A stretch of DNA of 64,000 nucleotides from Williamsia limnetica (lineage in GTDB: Bacteria > Actinomycetota > Actinomycetes > Mycobacteriales > Mycobacteriaceae). Shown piece after piece: positions 45,146 through 53,753 of this stretch. The translations under genes were made by a program, and so were the position numbers. Within the stretch, counting starts at the first letter, position 1. Every line of letters begins with the position of its first letter. The notes below the pieces were generated by a model. It did not search any database, was not told where the DNA came from, and was given only the letters and a program-made list of their open reading frames with translations. The stretch covers positions 1 to 64,000 of the forward strand of contig NZ_QJSP01000016.1 of the NCBI RefSeq assembly GCF_003217475.1. Direction: 5' to 3'.

Positions 45146-45272
45146 GGGGTCGACCTCCTCACTTTGGTTGCATTACTTCGCTTTTCACGCGCCCGGCCAG
45201 GACAAGCAAAAAGAGGAAAGGGGGTGCGCGGGCTATTCGCGCAGCCGTTGTGTCAGGTGCTCATCAGCTCCT

Positions 45273-47546
45273 TCACCCGCCCAACGCTGTGCGGAAGAAG
45301 TCGTAGAGCCATTCGAGTGCGGGTTTGCCGTCGATGACGAGCTTGTCGTAGGAACCGTGCGCGTTCGAGGCGTAAAACGTTGCTGCGGTAAGTCCTTCGC
45401 CGACGAGCTTGGACAAGTCCTGGGCGCCCTGGGAGGACACCAACTGCGTCAGCGAGCCGAACATCGCGGTCATGTCCTGGCCGCCGCTGGCGGTCGCGAG
45501 AGCTTGCTGCTCGGGACTGGCGCCGGCGCCGAGGAGCTCCGGCGACATCTTCGCGCCGGGCTCGAGCACACCGAGCGCGACCGAGGCCAAGTCCAGGCCG
45601 ATCGGCAGCAGCTGCGTCAGTGCGAACAGGTTCCGTGTTTCGAGGACCTGCCAGGCCACTTCCTGGATCTGGCCGACGTTCTTGGCCAACCGGATGATGT
45701 CGAGGTTGCCGAGCAGCCCCAGGACCACCGACGCGATCGCCGTGGTGCCGGAGGTGTCGGGAACGAGAGCGACCAGCTTGGCGGCGGTCTTGAAATCGAC
45801 CTGCGCGGCCATCTTCACCCACGGAGAGAGCTGGTTGTTCAGATCGCCGGAGATCTTGTGGGCACCGGCGATGTTGCCGGTAAAGATCTGCTGCGGCAGA
45901 GCCTGCAAGTTCGCGACGATCCCGGCGTAATCAGTGCTGGTGACCGCGGTAATCACGTTCATTCCCTGCCCGATCAGCACATCGGGCTTGAGACCGCCGA
46001 GCACCGAGGACGCGGAGGTCAGCGCGGTCTTGTCAGCAGCATTGAGCGGGGCGACCTGCGCCACCAGCTGCGCGGCCGAGGCGGTGAGCCCGGCGATGTC
46101 AGGAGCCGATGTGGTGGCTCCGGTCGTACTGGATCCGGGGGCGGGGAGCGCGTTCGTGCCTTGCCACGGCGCGCTCCCCTCCCCCGTCCCTGATCCAGGC
46201 GGCGAACCTGGATCGACCACTCCCGCACCCTCGCCCTCTAGGGGGGTTGAGGACGACGGCGCAGTAGTGGACAGTGTGGTCGTCGACGAGCTGGTGGTCG
46301 TCGACGTCGAAGCCGGCGCACTCGGCGCCGCAGTAGTCGTGGTGGTCGGCACGGTCGGTTCTGCCGGCGACACGTCGGGTGCGGTGGCCGGGGTCAACGG
46401 CACGGTGGGACCCGAGCCCAGGGCCTGCGAGAGGCCGGACGCGATCGTGGTGGCGGTGTTCAGGATCGCGGGAATGTCCATCCCGCCCAACGTCGTGAGC
46501 AGCGCGTTGGCCTGCCCTGTGGGGGTGGCCGGATCCGCGCCCTGGACGTACTTGGTGGCGCCGGGGGTGGTGGCGACCCACTGCTGAGTGTCGGCGACAG
46601 CAGTAAACGTCTCCAGGATCTGACCGGCCAGAGACGCCAACGACGCGAGCTGACTGGCTTGCCCGCCCGAGGTCGGCGCCCCCTGCTCGGACAATTGCCC
46701 GAGCCCGGTGGCCAGTGCATCGGTGGTCGCCACCGTCCCCGGAATGTCGGTCCGCGAGTAGTCACTGGTCAGGCCAGACACATCCGGAGTGGTTGCTGCC
46801 GGTCCGGATTCGGTGCTGGTAGTGCTGACCGGGGCAGTGGTACTGCCAGGGCTGGTTTCGCCGTTGCCGGCCGAGCCGAGGGTCTGGCCGAGGCCGGCGA
46901 GGAAAGAATGCTGCGAGGAGTTGGTGGAGCAATACAGATCGCCCGGTGCGCAGAGCTGCCGGACTTTGGACTCGAGTTCGCCGAAGCCGCCGTCGCGGGT
47001 GCCGGCGATGCCCTTGCCGTCCGGGGTGGGCCCGGCGACGGGCGCGTTGCCCTGCTTGGGGTCGGCGACCAGGCCGACAGCGTCGACCTTGCTGGCATCG
47101 ACGGGGCCTTTGCCGTGCCCGATCTGCCAGGCAACGTCCCCGGCAACATCGGCGCCCTGGGAATACCCGCCGAGCACGTTCTGCGAGGTGGGGCACCGCT
47201 TGATCAGATCCTGCAGCCGCGCCACACCTTCGGATTCCGATTGTGCGTAGGTCTTACCTTTGTCGAATGCCGACGCCGAATAGTTCGGGTAGATGACGGT
47301 AATCGTTGAGCCGTACGACTTCTTGAGCTTCTCCCCCACCGCACCGAGCAGACCGGCCGGTTTGGTCGGATCAGCCGCCGGCGACGTTTCCCACGTCCCG
47401 GGAACCAGGTAGGCCATGTACTGGGTACACCCCGACCCGAGGTCGGCGGCACCGGCCGGCCCCGGCGCCACGGTGCCCATCGCGACGACGGTGGTGGCCG
47501 ACGCGGCGACGAGCGCGGCGCGGTGTGTGATCGACAAGCGGCTCAC
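45273..47546 (-). CDS. cutinase-family protein with large C-terminal extension, 757 aa
   Basis: Signal peptide, residues 1-34. Residues 40-215 form an alpha/beta hydrolase of the cutinase family: GGYSQGA with Ser129, KVDAVGLVADPKQGNAP around the likely Asp, and a candidate His in SSQHSFLAGL. Six Cys in this part could make disulfides. Residues 216-757 are a low-complexity Ser/Thr/Pro stretch between two helical regions I cannot place. Cutinase-like enzymes in this group act on mycolate or other wall lipids, so a wall-remodelling or mating-contact role is plausible. Confidence 0.75.
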   Translation of the reverse strand: MSRLSITHRAALVAASATTVVAMGTVAPGPAGAADLGSGCTQYMAYLVPGTWETSPAADPTKPAGLLGAVGEKLKKSYGSTITVIYPNYSASAFDKGKTYAQSESEGVARLQDLIKRCPTSQNVLGGYSQGADVAGDVAWQIGHGKGPVDASKVDAVGLVADPKQGNAPVAGPTPDGKGIAGTRDGGFGELESKVRQLCAPGDLYCSTNSSQHSFLAGLGQTLGSAGNGETSPGSTTAPVSTTSTESGPAATTPDVSGLTSDYSRTDIPGTVATTDALATGLGQLSEQGAPTSGGQASQLASLASLAGQILETFTAVADTQQWVATTPGATKYVQGADPATPTGQANALLTTLGGMDIPAILNTATTIASGLSQALGSGPTVPLTPATAPDVSPAEPTVPTTTTTAAPSAPASTSTTTSSSTTTLSTTAPSSSTPLEGEGAGVVDPGSPPGSGTGEGSAPWQGTNALPAPGSSTTGATTSAPDIAGLTASAAQLVAQVAPLNAADKTALTSASSVLGGLKPDVLIGQGMNVITAVTSTDYAGIVANLQALPQQIFTGNIAGAHKISGDLNNQLSPWVKMAAQVDFKTAAKLVALVPDTSGTTAIASVVLGLLGNLDIIRLAKNVGQIQEVAWQVLETRNLFALTQLLPIGLDLASVALGVLEPGAKMSPELLGAGASPEQQALATASGGQDMTAMFGSLTQLVSSQGAQDLSKLVGEGLTAATFYASNAHGSYDKLVIDGKPALEWLYDFFRTALGG

Positions 47547-47613
47547 AGTGGTTTTCCCCCTAGACTGGGGACGCTGATGTGCGTCCTGCGTTTGTGTGGA
47601 CCATCGGCAACCC

Positions 47614-47663
47614 GCGGCCTGGGAGCGTTACTCGACGCCAATCTGATTCCGCTCCCAGGCCGC
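47614..47663 (-). terminator. 14-bp perfect stem in the transfer operon
   Basis: GCGGCCTGGGAGCG and CGCTCCCAGGCCGC flank a 22-base loop between the gene ending at 47734 and the cutinase-family gene starting at 47546. No T tract on either strand. Likely an attenuator that lowers expression of distal genes, or an RNA processing site. Confidence 0.5.
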
Positions 47664-47733
47664 TCTATCGCACCCGGTGGGCCCAATCCCACCGCCCCGG
47701 CGCGAGGTCCGTTACTGCAGCTCATCGCTGTTC

Positions 47734-48546
47734 TCACCGCTTGATCGACACGTTGGTGGGTATGGCCGTGATCACGGTCCGGTCGCCCTGACGGGCGGTC
47801 TCGATCACCTGAAAGGTCAACTCCGGCTCGGAGTTCGGACGGAACTCAGCCAAACGAACCTCGTAGGTCCCGTTGCCCCGGTCCGTGATCTGCAAGCAGT
47901 GCGTCGTGCCCGGCGGCATCGCGTCGATACTCGACTGCAGGCTGGCGGCGTCGCCGACCAGGGCGTCCGGGGCGACTGCCTCGCGGGCGGCCACGCCCGA
48001 GCGGGTCACGTAGTAGCCGTAGTCGAACTTCTTGATCGCCTCGACACCGGTATCGGTCCCTCCGGCGTCTTTGCCCCAGGAGACCGCACCCACTGCTGTC
48101 GATGGGCACGCGGGGTCGGTCACCGACGGCGGCGGCACCGCCACCGTCGGCGACTGAATCTGATCTAGGGCAGGCAGATCGGCGTTCGGTGCGTCATCTC
48201 CACCGATCACCTTCGACACTGCCCACCCGCCGGCGATCACCACCGCAACCACGATCAGGGCAGCGACGACCACGACACCCGCCACCACGGGACCGCGGCG
48301 GCGACCGCGCCCCGTGGTGACTGATGCCCGCCGGGGCTGGTCAGTGCCCTCGACCCTCGGCGCTGCCGCTCTCGGCGCTGCGGCCGGCAGTGCTTGCGCC
48401 TGTCGGGTCGCGGGCTGGTTCCACCCTCGGCGGCCGCCACGCATCGCGCGGGGCACGCTCGCACCAGCTGCGGGCATAATCGCCCGCGGCCGGCGCGCAG
48501 GTCCGGGCCGGCCCGATCCTGGCCGACGAGTGCGTGTGGCAGGCAT
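47734..48546 (-). CDS. single-pass membrane protein with extracellular domain, 270 aa
   Basis: A basic, Pro/Ala-rich cytoplasmic head to about residue 85, membrane helix near 88-112 (VVAGVVVVAALIVVAVVIAG), then an outside domain with two Cys and strand-rich segments (FDYGYYVTRSGVAAREAVAP, TYEVRLAEF, PELTFQVIETARQGDRTVI). The layout resembles small NTF2-like or SnoaL-like outer domains of secretion operons. ATG 48546 lies 16 bases after the upstream stop. Confidence 0.6.
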   Translation of the reverse strand: MPATRTRRPGSGRPGPARRPRAIMPAAGASVPRAMRGGRRGWNQPATRQAQALPAAAPRAAAPRVEGTDQPRRASVTTGRGRRRGPVVAGVVVVAALIVVAVVIAGGWAVSKVIGGDDAPNADLPALDQIQSPTVAVPPPSVTDPACPSTAVGAVSWGKDAGGTDTGVEAIKKFDYGYYVTRSGVAAREAVAPDALVGDAASLQSSIDAMPPGTTHCLQITDRGNGTYEVRLAEFRPNSEPELTFQVIETARQGDRTVITAIPTNVSIKR

Positions 48547-48562
48547 GGCAGGTGTCCCCGTG

Positions 48563-49822
48563 CTACTTGTCCGCCGGGGCAAACTGCGGGAACTCCACCC
48601 GCACACCGGGGATGACCTGCTCGATCTGCGTACTGACCTGCGCCGTCACATCGGCAACTGTGTCGCGGGCGGTCTGCGCGAGAAACCCGATCGCTTCATA
48701 CGGGGCGTCGGCCTGCTCAGCGGACCACTCCAGCGGCACAGACACCGGGCCAACGTCGACACTGCCCGACACATCGCCTGCAGAGTTGACGACGTAGGAC
48801 ACCGTGCCGTTGCCGGGCAGGCCGTCGGCGTTGAGCTCGAATTGATTGGCCTCGGGGTTGGGTGGTTCGGGGTGGCTCAGCTCGGATTCGGGTGTGCCCG
48901 GCGCAGGCGGGGCGTCCTTGCTTGCTCCCGGATCGCCGGCACCGAACAGCCAGCCCAGCAGACCGCCAGCGACGCCGCCGGCGATGGCACCGGCACCGCC
49001 CACAATGAGCAAGCCGCCCGCGGCACCGGCCGCGCCACCGGCCGCGGCACCGATCAGCGGGGCCACCGGGGTGAACGGCGGCACAAACGGAGCGACTGCG
49101 GTGCCGATACCCAAACCAATCAAGGCCCCGGTCGCGCCGAACACGACGGCCGCCAGAGGCCCGGTCAGCATGAAGCCGGTGACACTACCGGCGACAATGC
49201 CCACCATTGTGGCCGCTGCCTGACGGCTAGCTTCGTCCTCGGGTACACCGATAGAAATCAACGTCGTCGCGATATCAGCAGTCCACTTCGCGTTCCACCG
49301 ATTCCACGACCGGGTATCAGGATCGCTGAGCCAATCCGGTTGTGGGCCGGTCTTATTGCCGAGCATCACGTATCCCGGCCGCGGCAGTACCGGTGTTACG
49401 GGCTTGGTTTGTTTGGGGAGATGGATCGGTCCCTGCGGCACCGGGTTATATACCTGTGGGTACACCGGAGCGGGCTCGTCCCATCCCTGCACCACCGGGG
49501 GCGCGGCCGGGTCCCACACCGGATCGGGAACCGACCCCGGCCCCGAATCGACAACGGGAGCAGTCTCGACAGGTGCAGTCGGCGCGGGCTCGGGAGTCGG
49601 AGTGACACCACCCTGACCAGGTCCGGCAGACGGTGGAGCTGTTACACCGCCCTGACCCTCAGGGTCAGCGAACGCGGTGCCGGCACCGAAGCTCATCACG
49701 GCTGCAGCTGCCACAGCAGCCGCAATCATGCGACGTGACGTCGACGACGGAGTGGACAACGAACGGGAAACGCGCGGTTCGACGAGCGCATGGCGGGGAC
49801 TGTAAATAGATCTCGAAGACAA
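48563..49822 (-). CDS. secreted Gly/Ala- and Pro-rich protein, first gene of the transfer operon, 419 aa
   Basis: Signal peptide near residues 30-52 (MIAAAVAAAAVMSFGAGTAFA), a Pro/Val-rich linker to 150, a helical patch (ADIATTLISIGVPEDEASRQ), then two strongly hydrophobic Gly/Ala segments between 205 and 295 able to insert in membranes, and a soluble C-terminus with strands (GTVSYVVNSAGDVSGSVDVG). It may insert in the outer mycolate layer (inference). It is the first gene after the long upstream regulatory gap. Confidence 0.6.
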   Translation of the reverse strand: MSSRSIYSPRHALVEPRVSRSLSTPSSTSRRMIAAAVAAAAVMSFGAGTAFADPEGQGGVTAPPSAGPGQGGVTPTPEPAPTAPVETAPVVDSGPGSVPDPVWDPAAPPVVQGWDEPAPVYPQVYNPVPQGPIHLPKQTKPVTPVLPRPGYVMLGNKTGPQPDWLSDPDTRSWNRWNAKWTADIATTLISIGVPEDEASRQAAATMVGIVAGSVTGFMLTGPLAAVVFGATGALIGLGIGTAVAPFVPPFTPVAPLIGAAAGGAAGAAGGLLIVGGAGAIAGGVAGGLLGWLFGAGDPGASKDAPPAPGTPESELSHPEPPNPEANQFELNADGLPGNGTVSYVVNSAGDVSGSVDVGPVSVPLEWSAEQADAPYEAIGFLAQTARDTVADVTAQVSTQIEQVIPGVRVEFPQFAPADK

Positions 49823-50380
49823 GGGATTTCCTCTGCAAGGTTAGGGAAATTGAAGGGGTGCATCGACGAAGCGTCTAACGAGCACTCCAAAAACCGCCTA
49901 CCCTGAGAGGGTCGGCAGTCGCCAAATGCGGTGGTTGCGTGACTAGACCCCGGACCCCCCTGGACGCCAATCTTTGGAAGGGTTCGGGGTCGATCTAGCT
50001 GTTCATGGAGGCGCTAGAACCAATAGTTCGTGTCTGTCGCTGAGAAGCGGCGTGAACTGCACGATCTGCGGCGAACTGACAGAGTTGTTCGCCAGGTGAT
50101 ACCGACGCGGTGTGTATGCGCTAAAACCCATTCCAGACTCCCCCAAAATCACGGCACGACTGTGCCCGAAATTGCGACCACCGGCGAGTCATCAAACCGA
50201 TGAGAAGAGTCCTCCCTGACGGGAGCGCGAAAGGATAGTAAGCAGATGGATGTCCGTTCCGCAAGCGACACGGCCGTGTCGTCACCTTGTCAGCACCCAT
50301 GCAGATAGCGTAAGCCGCGTACCGACGAACCGCAACTGTTTTTCGCAAGTATTGTTCGTCCGAAGGCTGGGAGGTCTGCT
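49823..50380. promoter_or_regulatory. 558-base divergent control region of the transfer operon
   Basis: No supported gene. It contains an inverted repeat GACCCCGGACCC (49946-49957) with GGGTTCGGGGTC (49980-49991), 11 of 12 matching around a 22-base loop. The divergent genes are the transfer operon (minus) and a double-HTH repressor-like protein (plus), so promoters and operators for both should lie here. Confidence 0.5.
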
Positions 50381-50923
50381 GTGAGCGGCCACAATGAAGA
50401 CGGACAGGGAGTTGGCGGGGTCAATGGCGGAGAGGCGGTACGGCGGGTGCCACGCGGCGGTACGGCAGGCTTTTCTCCGGCGGCACTGCGGCGGGCTCTT
50501 GAGCGACACAACCTAGCGATCGAAGACTTGGCGGATGAGATCGGAGTCTCGCGCCAGGCGGTGTCGTCGTGGTTGGGAGGCGTGACTACGCCGTCCCCTG
50601 CGTCCCTGGTGAGCACCGCCAAAGCTGTGGGCCTCACGCCAGCGGATCTGACCCCCGGTGTGTCTGACCACCCGTATTTGGCGGACCTGCGTGGTCGGGC
50701 CGGGCTGACTCAGACCGAGGTGGCCAAGAGCCTGGGCATGGCCAAGAGCGTTCTCAGCGACATTGAACGAGGCCGGCGGGCGCCCGATCCCAGCCTGGTG
50801 ACGCTCATGGCGCCTTTGTACGCGGTCTCGGAGAAAGCGCTACGCGCGGCGTGGGATCGGGGTGTCGAGGATCGAGCGCATGTGCGTGAGGCGCGGTCCA
50901 GGGCGCGCCGACGCGTCAAGTAA
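50381..50923 (+). CDS. transcription regulator with two Xre-type HTH domains, 180 aa
   Basis: GTG start with GGGAGG upstream. First helix-turn-helix about residues 32-85 (ALRRALERHNLAIEDLADEI, SRQAVSSWLGG), second about 98-155 (LADLRGRAGLTQTEVAKSLG, SVLSDIERGRRAPDPS). Basic C-terminus. Two DNA-binding units in one chain suggest binding at paired operators. Divergent from the whole transfer operon, it is the best candidate for its regulator. Confidence 0.75.
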   Translation: MSGHNEDGQGVGGVNGGEAVRRVPRGGTAGFSPAALRRALERHNLAIEDLADEIGVSRQAVSSWLGGVTTPSPASLVSTAKAVGLTPADLTPGVSDHPYLADLRGRAGLTQTEVAKSLGMAKSVLSDIERGRRAPDPSLVTLMAPLYAVSEKALRAAWDRGVEDRAHVREARSRARRRVK

Positions 50924-50950
50924 AGGTCGCAATTTTTGATCGTTCCCGAT

Positions 50951-51118
50951 TTAAGGGACGTCGATCTCAGTTTCGCCTGGCTCCGCCTTGCTCTTGCCGT
51001 CAGCGTAATCCTGGACGGTGGCCATGCTCATCGCGACCGCCCAGCCCATTTTCAGGCTGCCATCCGGGTACGTCGCCGCCTCTGTGTCGAGTCGGGCATC
51101 GCGAGCAGGGTTCGTCAT
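50951..51118 (-). CDS. hypothetical protein, 55 aa
   Basis: Two adjacent ATG codons (51121 and 51118) follow GGAGG; 51118 has the better spacing. Small acidic protein with MGWAVAMSMATVQDYADGKS. Convergent with the double-HTH gene and 62 bases after the PAS/GAF-like gene. Function unknown. Confidence 0.45.
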   Translation of the reverse strand: MTNPARDARLDTEAATYPDGSLKMGWAVAMSMATVQDYADGKSKAEPGETEIDVP

Positions 51119-51179
51119 CATCAATCCTCCATGTTGGGTTGGTCGTGTGCGCACTGCCATTGCCATTGCGTCGTGCGCC

Positions 51180-52265
51180 CTACCACAGCAGCGGCCCCCC
51201 TTGCTCGGAGCTGTCGCCGCGATCTTCGTGAGGAGCAACGGTTTCCACGCGAATAAGTCCGTGGCCGAACACTCCCGGTGTCGCGGCAGCGAGCAGGAAT
51301 TTTGCCTCGATCCAGTCGGTGTCCGGGAACCTAACCCATGCTCGGTACTCCTCTTTGGTCGTTTCTGCCTTCGCGAGTCTGAGCTGGGCGGCGGTCATCT
51401 CCTCGATGTTGTCCTGGTGAAACTCCGGATTGTTAACCAGCCAACCGTCCAGAGGAGCCGGGGGTGGTGTGAGCCAATCGGCCACAATGCCGGTGGCAAA
51501 GTCGATGTGACCGATGCCGACCGGGTCATCTCCGGCGATCAGCGCAGCAGTGGTCCGAGCAGTACGCCGGTCATAGGTATCGGTGAGCTGTGGTTTCTCG
51601 ACGTCGGAGATGTCGTGCACGAGCCCCCGAAGCATCCACACTCCCTCGTCTTTGCGGACCGCTCGCATAGTCATATATGCCTGCCGCACAACGTTATCCA
51701 TCCTCTTCAGGGTTAACCTGCTGTCGAATGTCGCACCGTGCTCGACAAGGTTGGAGCGCATCTCGGCGATGAACCGACCGAGCTCACCTTCCCGAGGGAA
51801 AGCTTCAAAGTGACGAAAAATCTCCGGGCTCACACGCTGTTCCTTGGGTTCAGCGTGACCGAGGATTTCTGTCTCGATGGTGCGGCCGTGATAGGTGATC
51901 TCCGTGGCAGGATCCCATTCGAAGGCCCCAATGGCCCGAACGGGTGGCACAGGCTGGTCGGTAGGGCCGATCCACACTTGCGCGCCGTACGAAACACCCA
52001 GCGGACCAAGGATGGGGTCGGCGATGAGCTGAAGTGGCGGGTATCCCTCTTTCACGGTCACCGCCTGCTCGACGCGCTCGAAGCTGGTGACGGCCGCCTT
52101 GACCGCATCCAGGATGGCGGCGTCGATGTCGAGCTGCCTATAGTGCTCGCGCCGACGTATCGAGACGTACTGGCGCGGCTTCTTGCCGTCGAAGATCAAC
52201 GTTGGTTCGCCGTCGGCCATCCACTCAACGATGTTCCAGGTCGAACTGTTCTCAGTGCTGTTCAA
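51180..52265 (-). CDS. PAS/GAF-like sensory protein (DUF5593-like), 361 aa
   Basis: It opens with WNIVEWMADGEPTLIFDGKK and continues with VKEGYPPLQLIADPILGPLGV and VWIGPTDQPVPPVRAIGAFE, a pattern I associate with actinobacterial PAS/GAF-like sensory proteins of the DUF5593 type. No histidine kinase or output domain is visible. It neighbours an MBL hydrolase and a GGDEF-EAL protein, so a signalling role is likely. No membrane segment. Confidence 0.5.
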   Translation of the reverse strand: MNSTENSSTWNIVEWMADGEPTLIFDGKKPRQYVSIRRREHYRQLDIDAAILDAVKAAVTSFERVEQAVTVKEGYPPLQLIADPILGPLGVSYGAQVWIGPTDQPVPPVRAIGAFEWDPATEITYHGRTIETEILGHAEPKEQRVSPEIFRHFEAFPREGELGRFIAEMRSNLVEHGATFDSRLTLKRMDNVVRQAYMTMRAVRKDEGVWMLRGLVHDISDVEKPQLTDTYDRRTARTTAALIAGDDPVGIGHIDFATGIVADWLTPPPAPLDGWLVNNPEFHQDNIEEMTAAQLRLAKAETTKEEYRAWVRFPDTDWIEAKFLLAAATPGVFGHGLIRVETVAPHEDRGDSSEQGGPLLW

Positions 52266-52300
52266 AGTGTTCCCCTAACACCCTTCGAGTGTGTTCACAC

Positions 52301-53185
52301 TCATGCTTGACCTCGTGGCTGGACCACGCCCCGTCGAACATTGTGGGCCATCGGCGAACGCTGCCCGACGCAGGATTCAGCATGAAGTATGTCAAATTGC
52401 TTCTGATCATGAGAACAGAAGACCCGGACAGCGGGGTCCGCCGCGAGAGCAGACAGGATTTTGTGGTTGCTTTCCACAGCCTGGGTATCGGTCGCCAGGA
52501 GCCGTTCGGCGACCCCGGTGACCCTCGATTGGATCGACGGGCTGTCAAGGCCGATCGCTGCGCGGTGCATGAACGCGTCTCCGGCATGGATCAGCCATCC
52601 CCGGCCTGGATCTCGCACCGCCACCGCCGAGTGCCCTGTTGTATGGCCGTGCAGCGGCACCATATACAGCCACCCCTCTGCATCAACCTGGGTGGCGGCC
52701 AATCCGAGTACGTCCGAATCGGGGGCCGCAGCGACTACCACGCGAGTGGATATTTCAGCGATGTGCTTCGGGCGGTATCGGATCCTCTGCTTCTGTGATG
52801 ATCGGCTGACCGCCACCTCGAGCTCGGCTCGCGTTGTGTACACCAAGGCGCCCGGAAAATCCGATGCGCCGCCGATGTGGTCGTAGTCAAGATGCGTGGC
52901 CACAACGCCAGCAACATCACTCGATGACCATTTGCCCAGTTGAGTGAGCTGAGACAGCACCGTCTCGCAGTCACGCAACGATGGTCGCAGGGGGCGAATG
53001 GCTCCCCCCAACCGTTTACCTGGTTGCGCGATGTCTGCCGTTCCCAGACTGGTATCGATCAGAATCAGGCCATGCTCGAACTCGCACGCAAGAACGTGCG
53101 TAGCCAGCAGGGCTCCCGGCCACGGCCTAAACGTGCCGCAATTCAGGTGGTGCACTTGCCTGAGACGGCCCAGAGATTCGATCAC
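52301..53185 (-). CDS. MBL-fold metallohydrolase (lactonase-like), 294 aa
   Basis: Metallo-beta-lactamase fold. THLDYDHIGG near residue 105 is the HxxxDH-type zinc motif in which the first His pair is partly replaced (Leu-Asp-Tyr-Asp-His). Further ligands are likely in PLHGHTTGH near 185 and LIHAGDAF near 205. N-acyl-homoserine lactonases and related enzymes share this layout (CGTF start, HLDYDH, HAGD). GTG 53185 is chosen because AAGGAGG lies 6 bases upstream; longer readings begin within the next intergenic space. Confidence 0.8.
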   Translation of the reverse strand: MIESLGRLRQVHHLNCGTFRPWPGALLATHVLACEFEHGLILIDTSLGTADIAQPGKRLGGAIRPLRPSLRDCETVLSQLTQLGKWSSSDVAGVVATHLDYDHIGGASDFPGALVYTTRAELEVAVSRSSQKQRIRYRPKHIAEISTRVVVAAAPDSDVLGLAATQVDAEGWLYMVPLHGHTTGHSAVAVRDPGRGWLIHAGDAFMHRAAIGLDSPSIQSRVTGVAERLLATDTQAVESNHKILSALAADPAVRVFCSHDQKQFDILHAESCVGQRSPMAHNVRRGVVQPRGQA

Positions 53186-53426
53186 GATTAGCCTCCTTGA
53201 GGCACGACGAATGGAAGGCATAGCGCCTTCTGCTTCAGCAGAGGCCCATGCGGCCATCCGGAACCGAGACCGTCAGGAACCGGGAATCAATGTTGAACCT
53301 AGCAGCAGCTGGCCGCCGCGTCTGTGGTGCCATTGTGGGTAGCGGGATTGAGCGTTACGCTCAATTCGCAAGACAGCTGTCGCCAGCGCGGGGTTGGCGA
53401 GCGCAACTAGAGTCTCGGGGACTTAC

Positions 53427-53732
53427 ATGCTGCATTCGGCTCTACTCGTTGCCCTGATCGCTGTTGTGATCGGCGCGTTCGCGATCACTGTCGTGCTCGC
53501 GATCCACCAGCTACGTCATCCCGAGTGCCAGGGCATCATCGATGCTTACGACGAGGCCAGGGCTGCTGGCTCAGCCACAGTGTCGCGCAGCGAGCTCCTC
53601 GCGGCACTCGCCGAGGTAGCGGCGGCGAAAACAACGCCCACCGACGCGAGACGACCGCTTCAACGGCACCTTCATGCCACGGGCAACCGCGGGATGCTCT
53701 CTGATGGTCGCCGGCCGGGGTCGGTCCTCTAG
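53427..53732 (+). CDS. possible single-pass membrane protein, 101 aa
   Basis: MLHSALLVALIAVVIGAFAI forms one membrane helix, followed by a basic, polar tail. Placed between two minus-strand genes and not preceded by a clear ribosome binding site, so existence is uncertain. It reads well up to about residue 75; the end is Arg/Gly-rich. Confidence 0.35.
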   Translation: MLHSALLVALIAVVIGAFAITVVLAIHQLRHPECQGIIDAYDEARAAGSATVSRSELLAALAEVAAAKTTPTDARRPLQRHLHATGNRGMLSDGRRPGSVL

Positions 53733-53753
53733 GGATCCAGAACGCTTCTAGCA

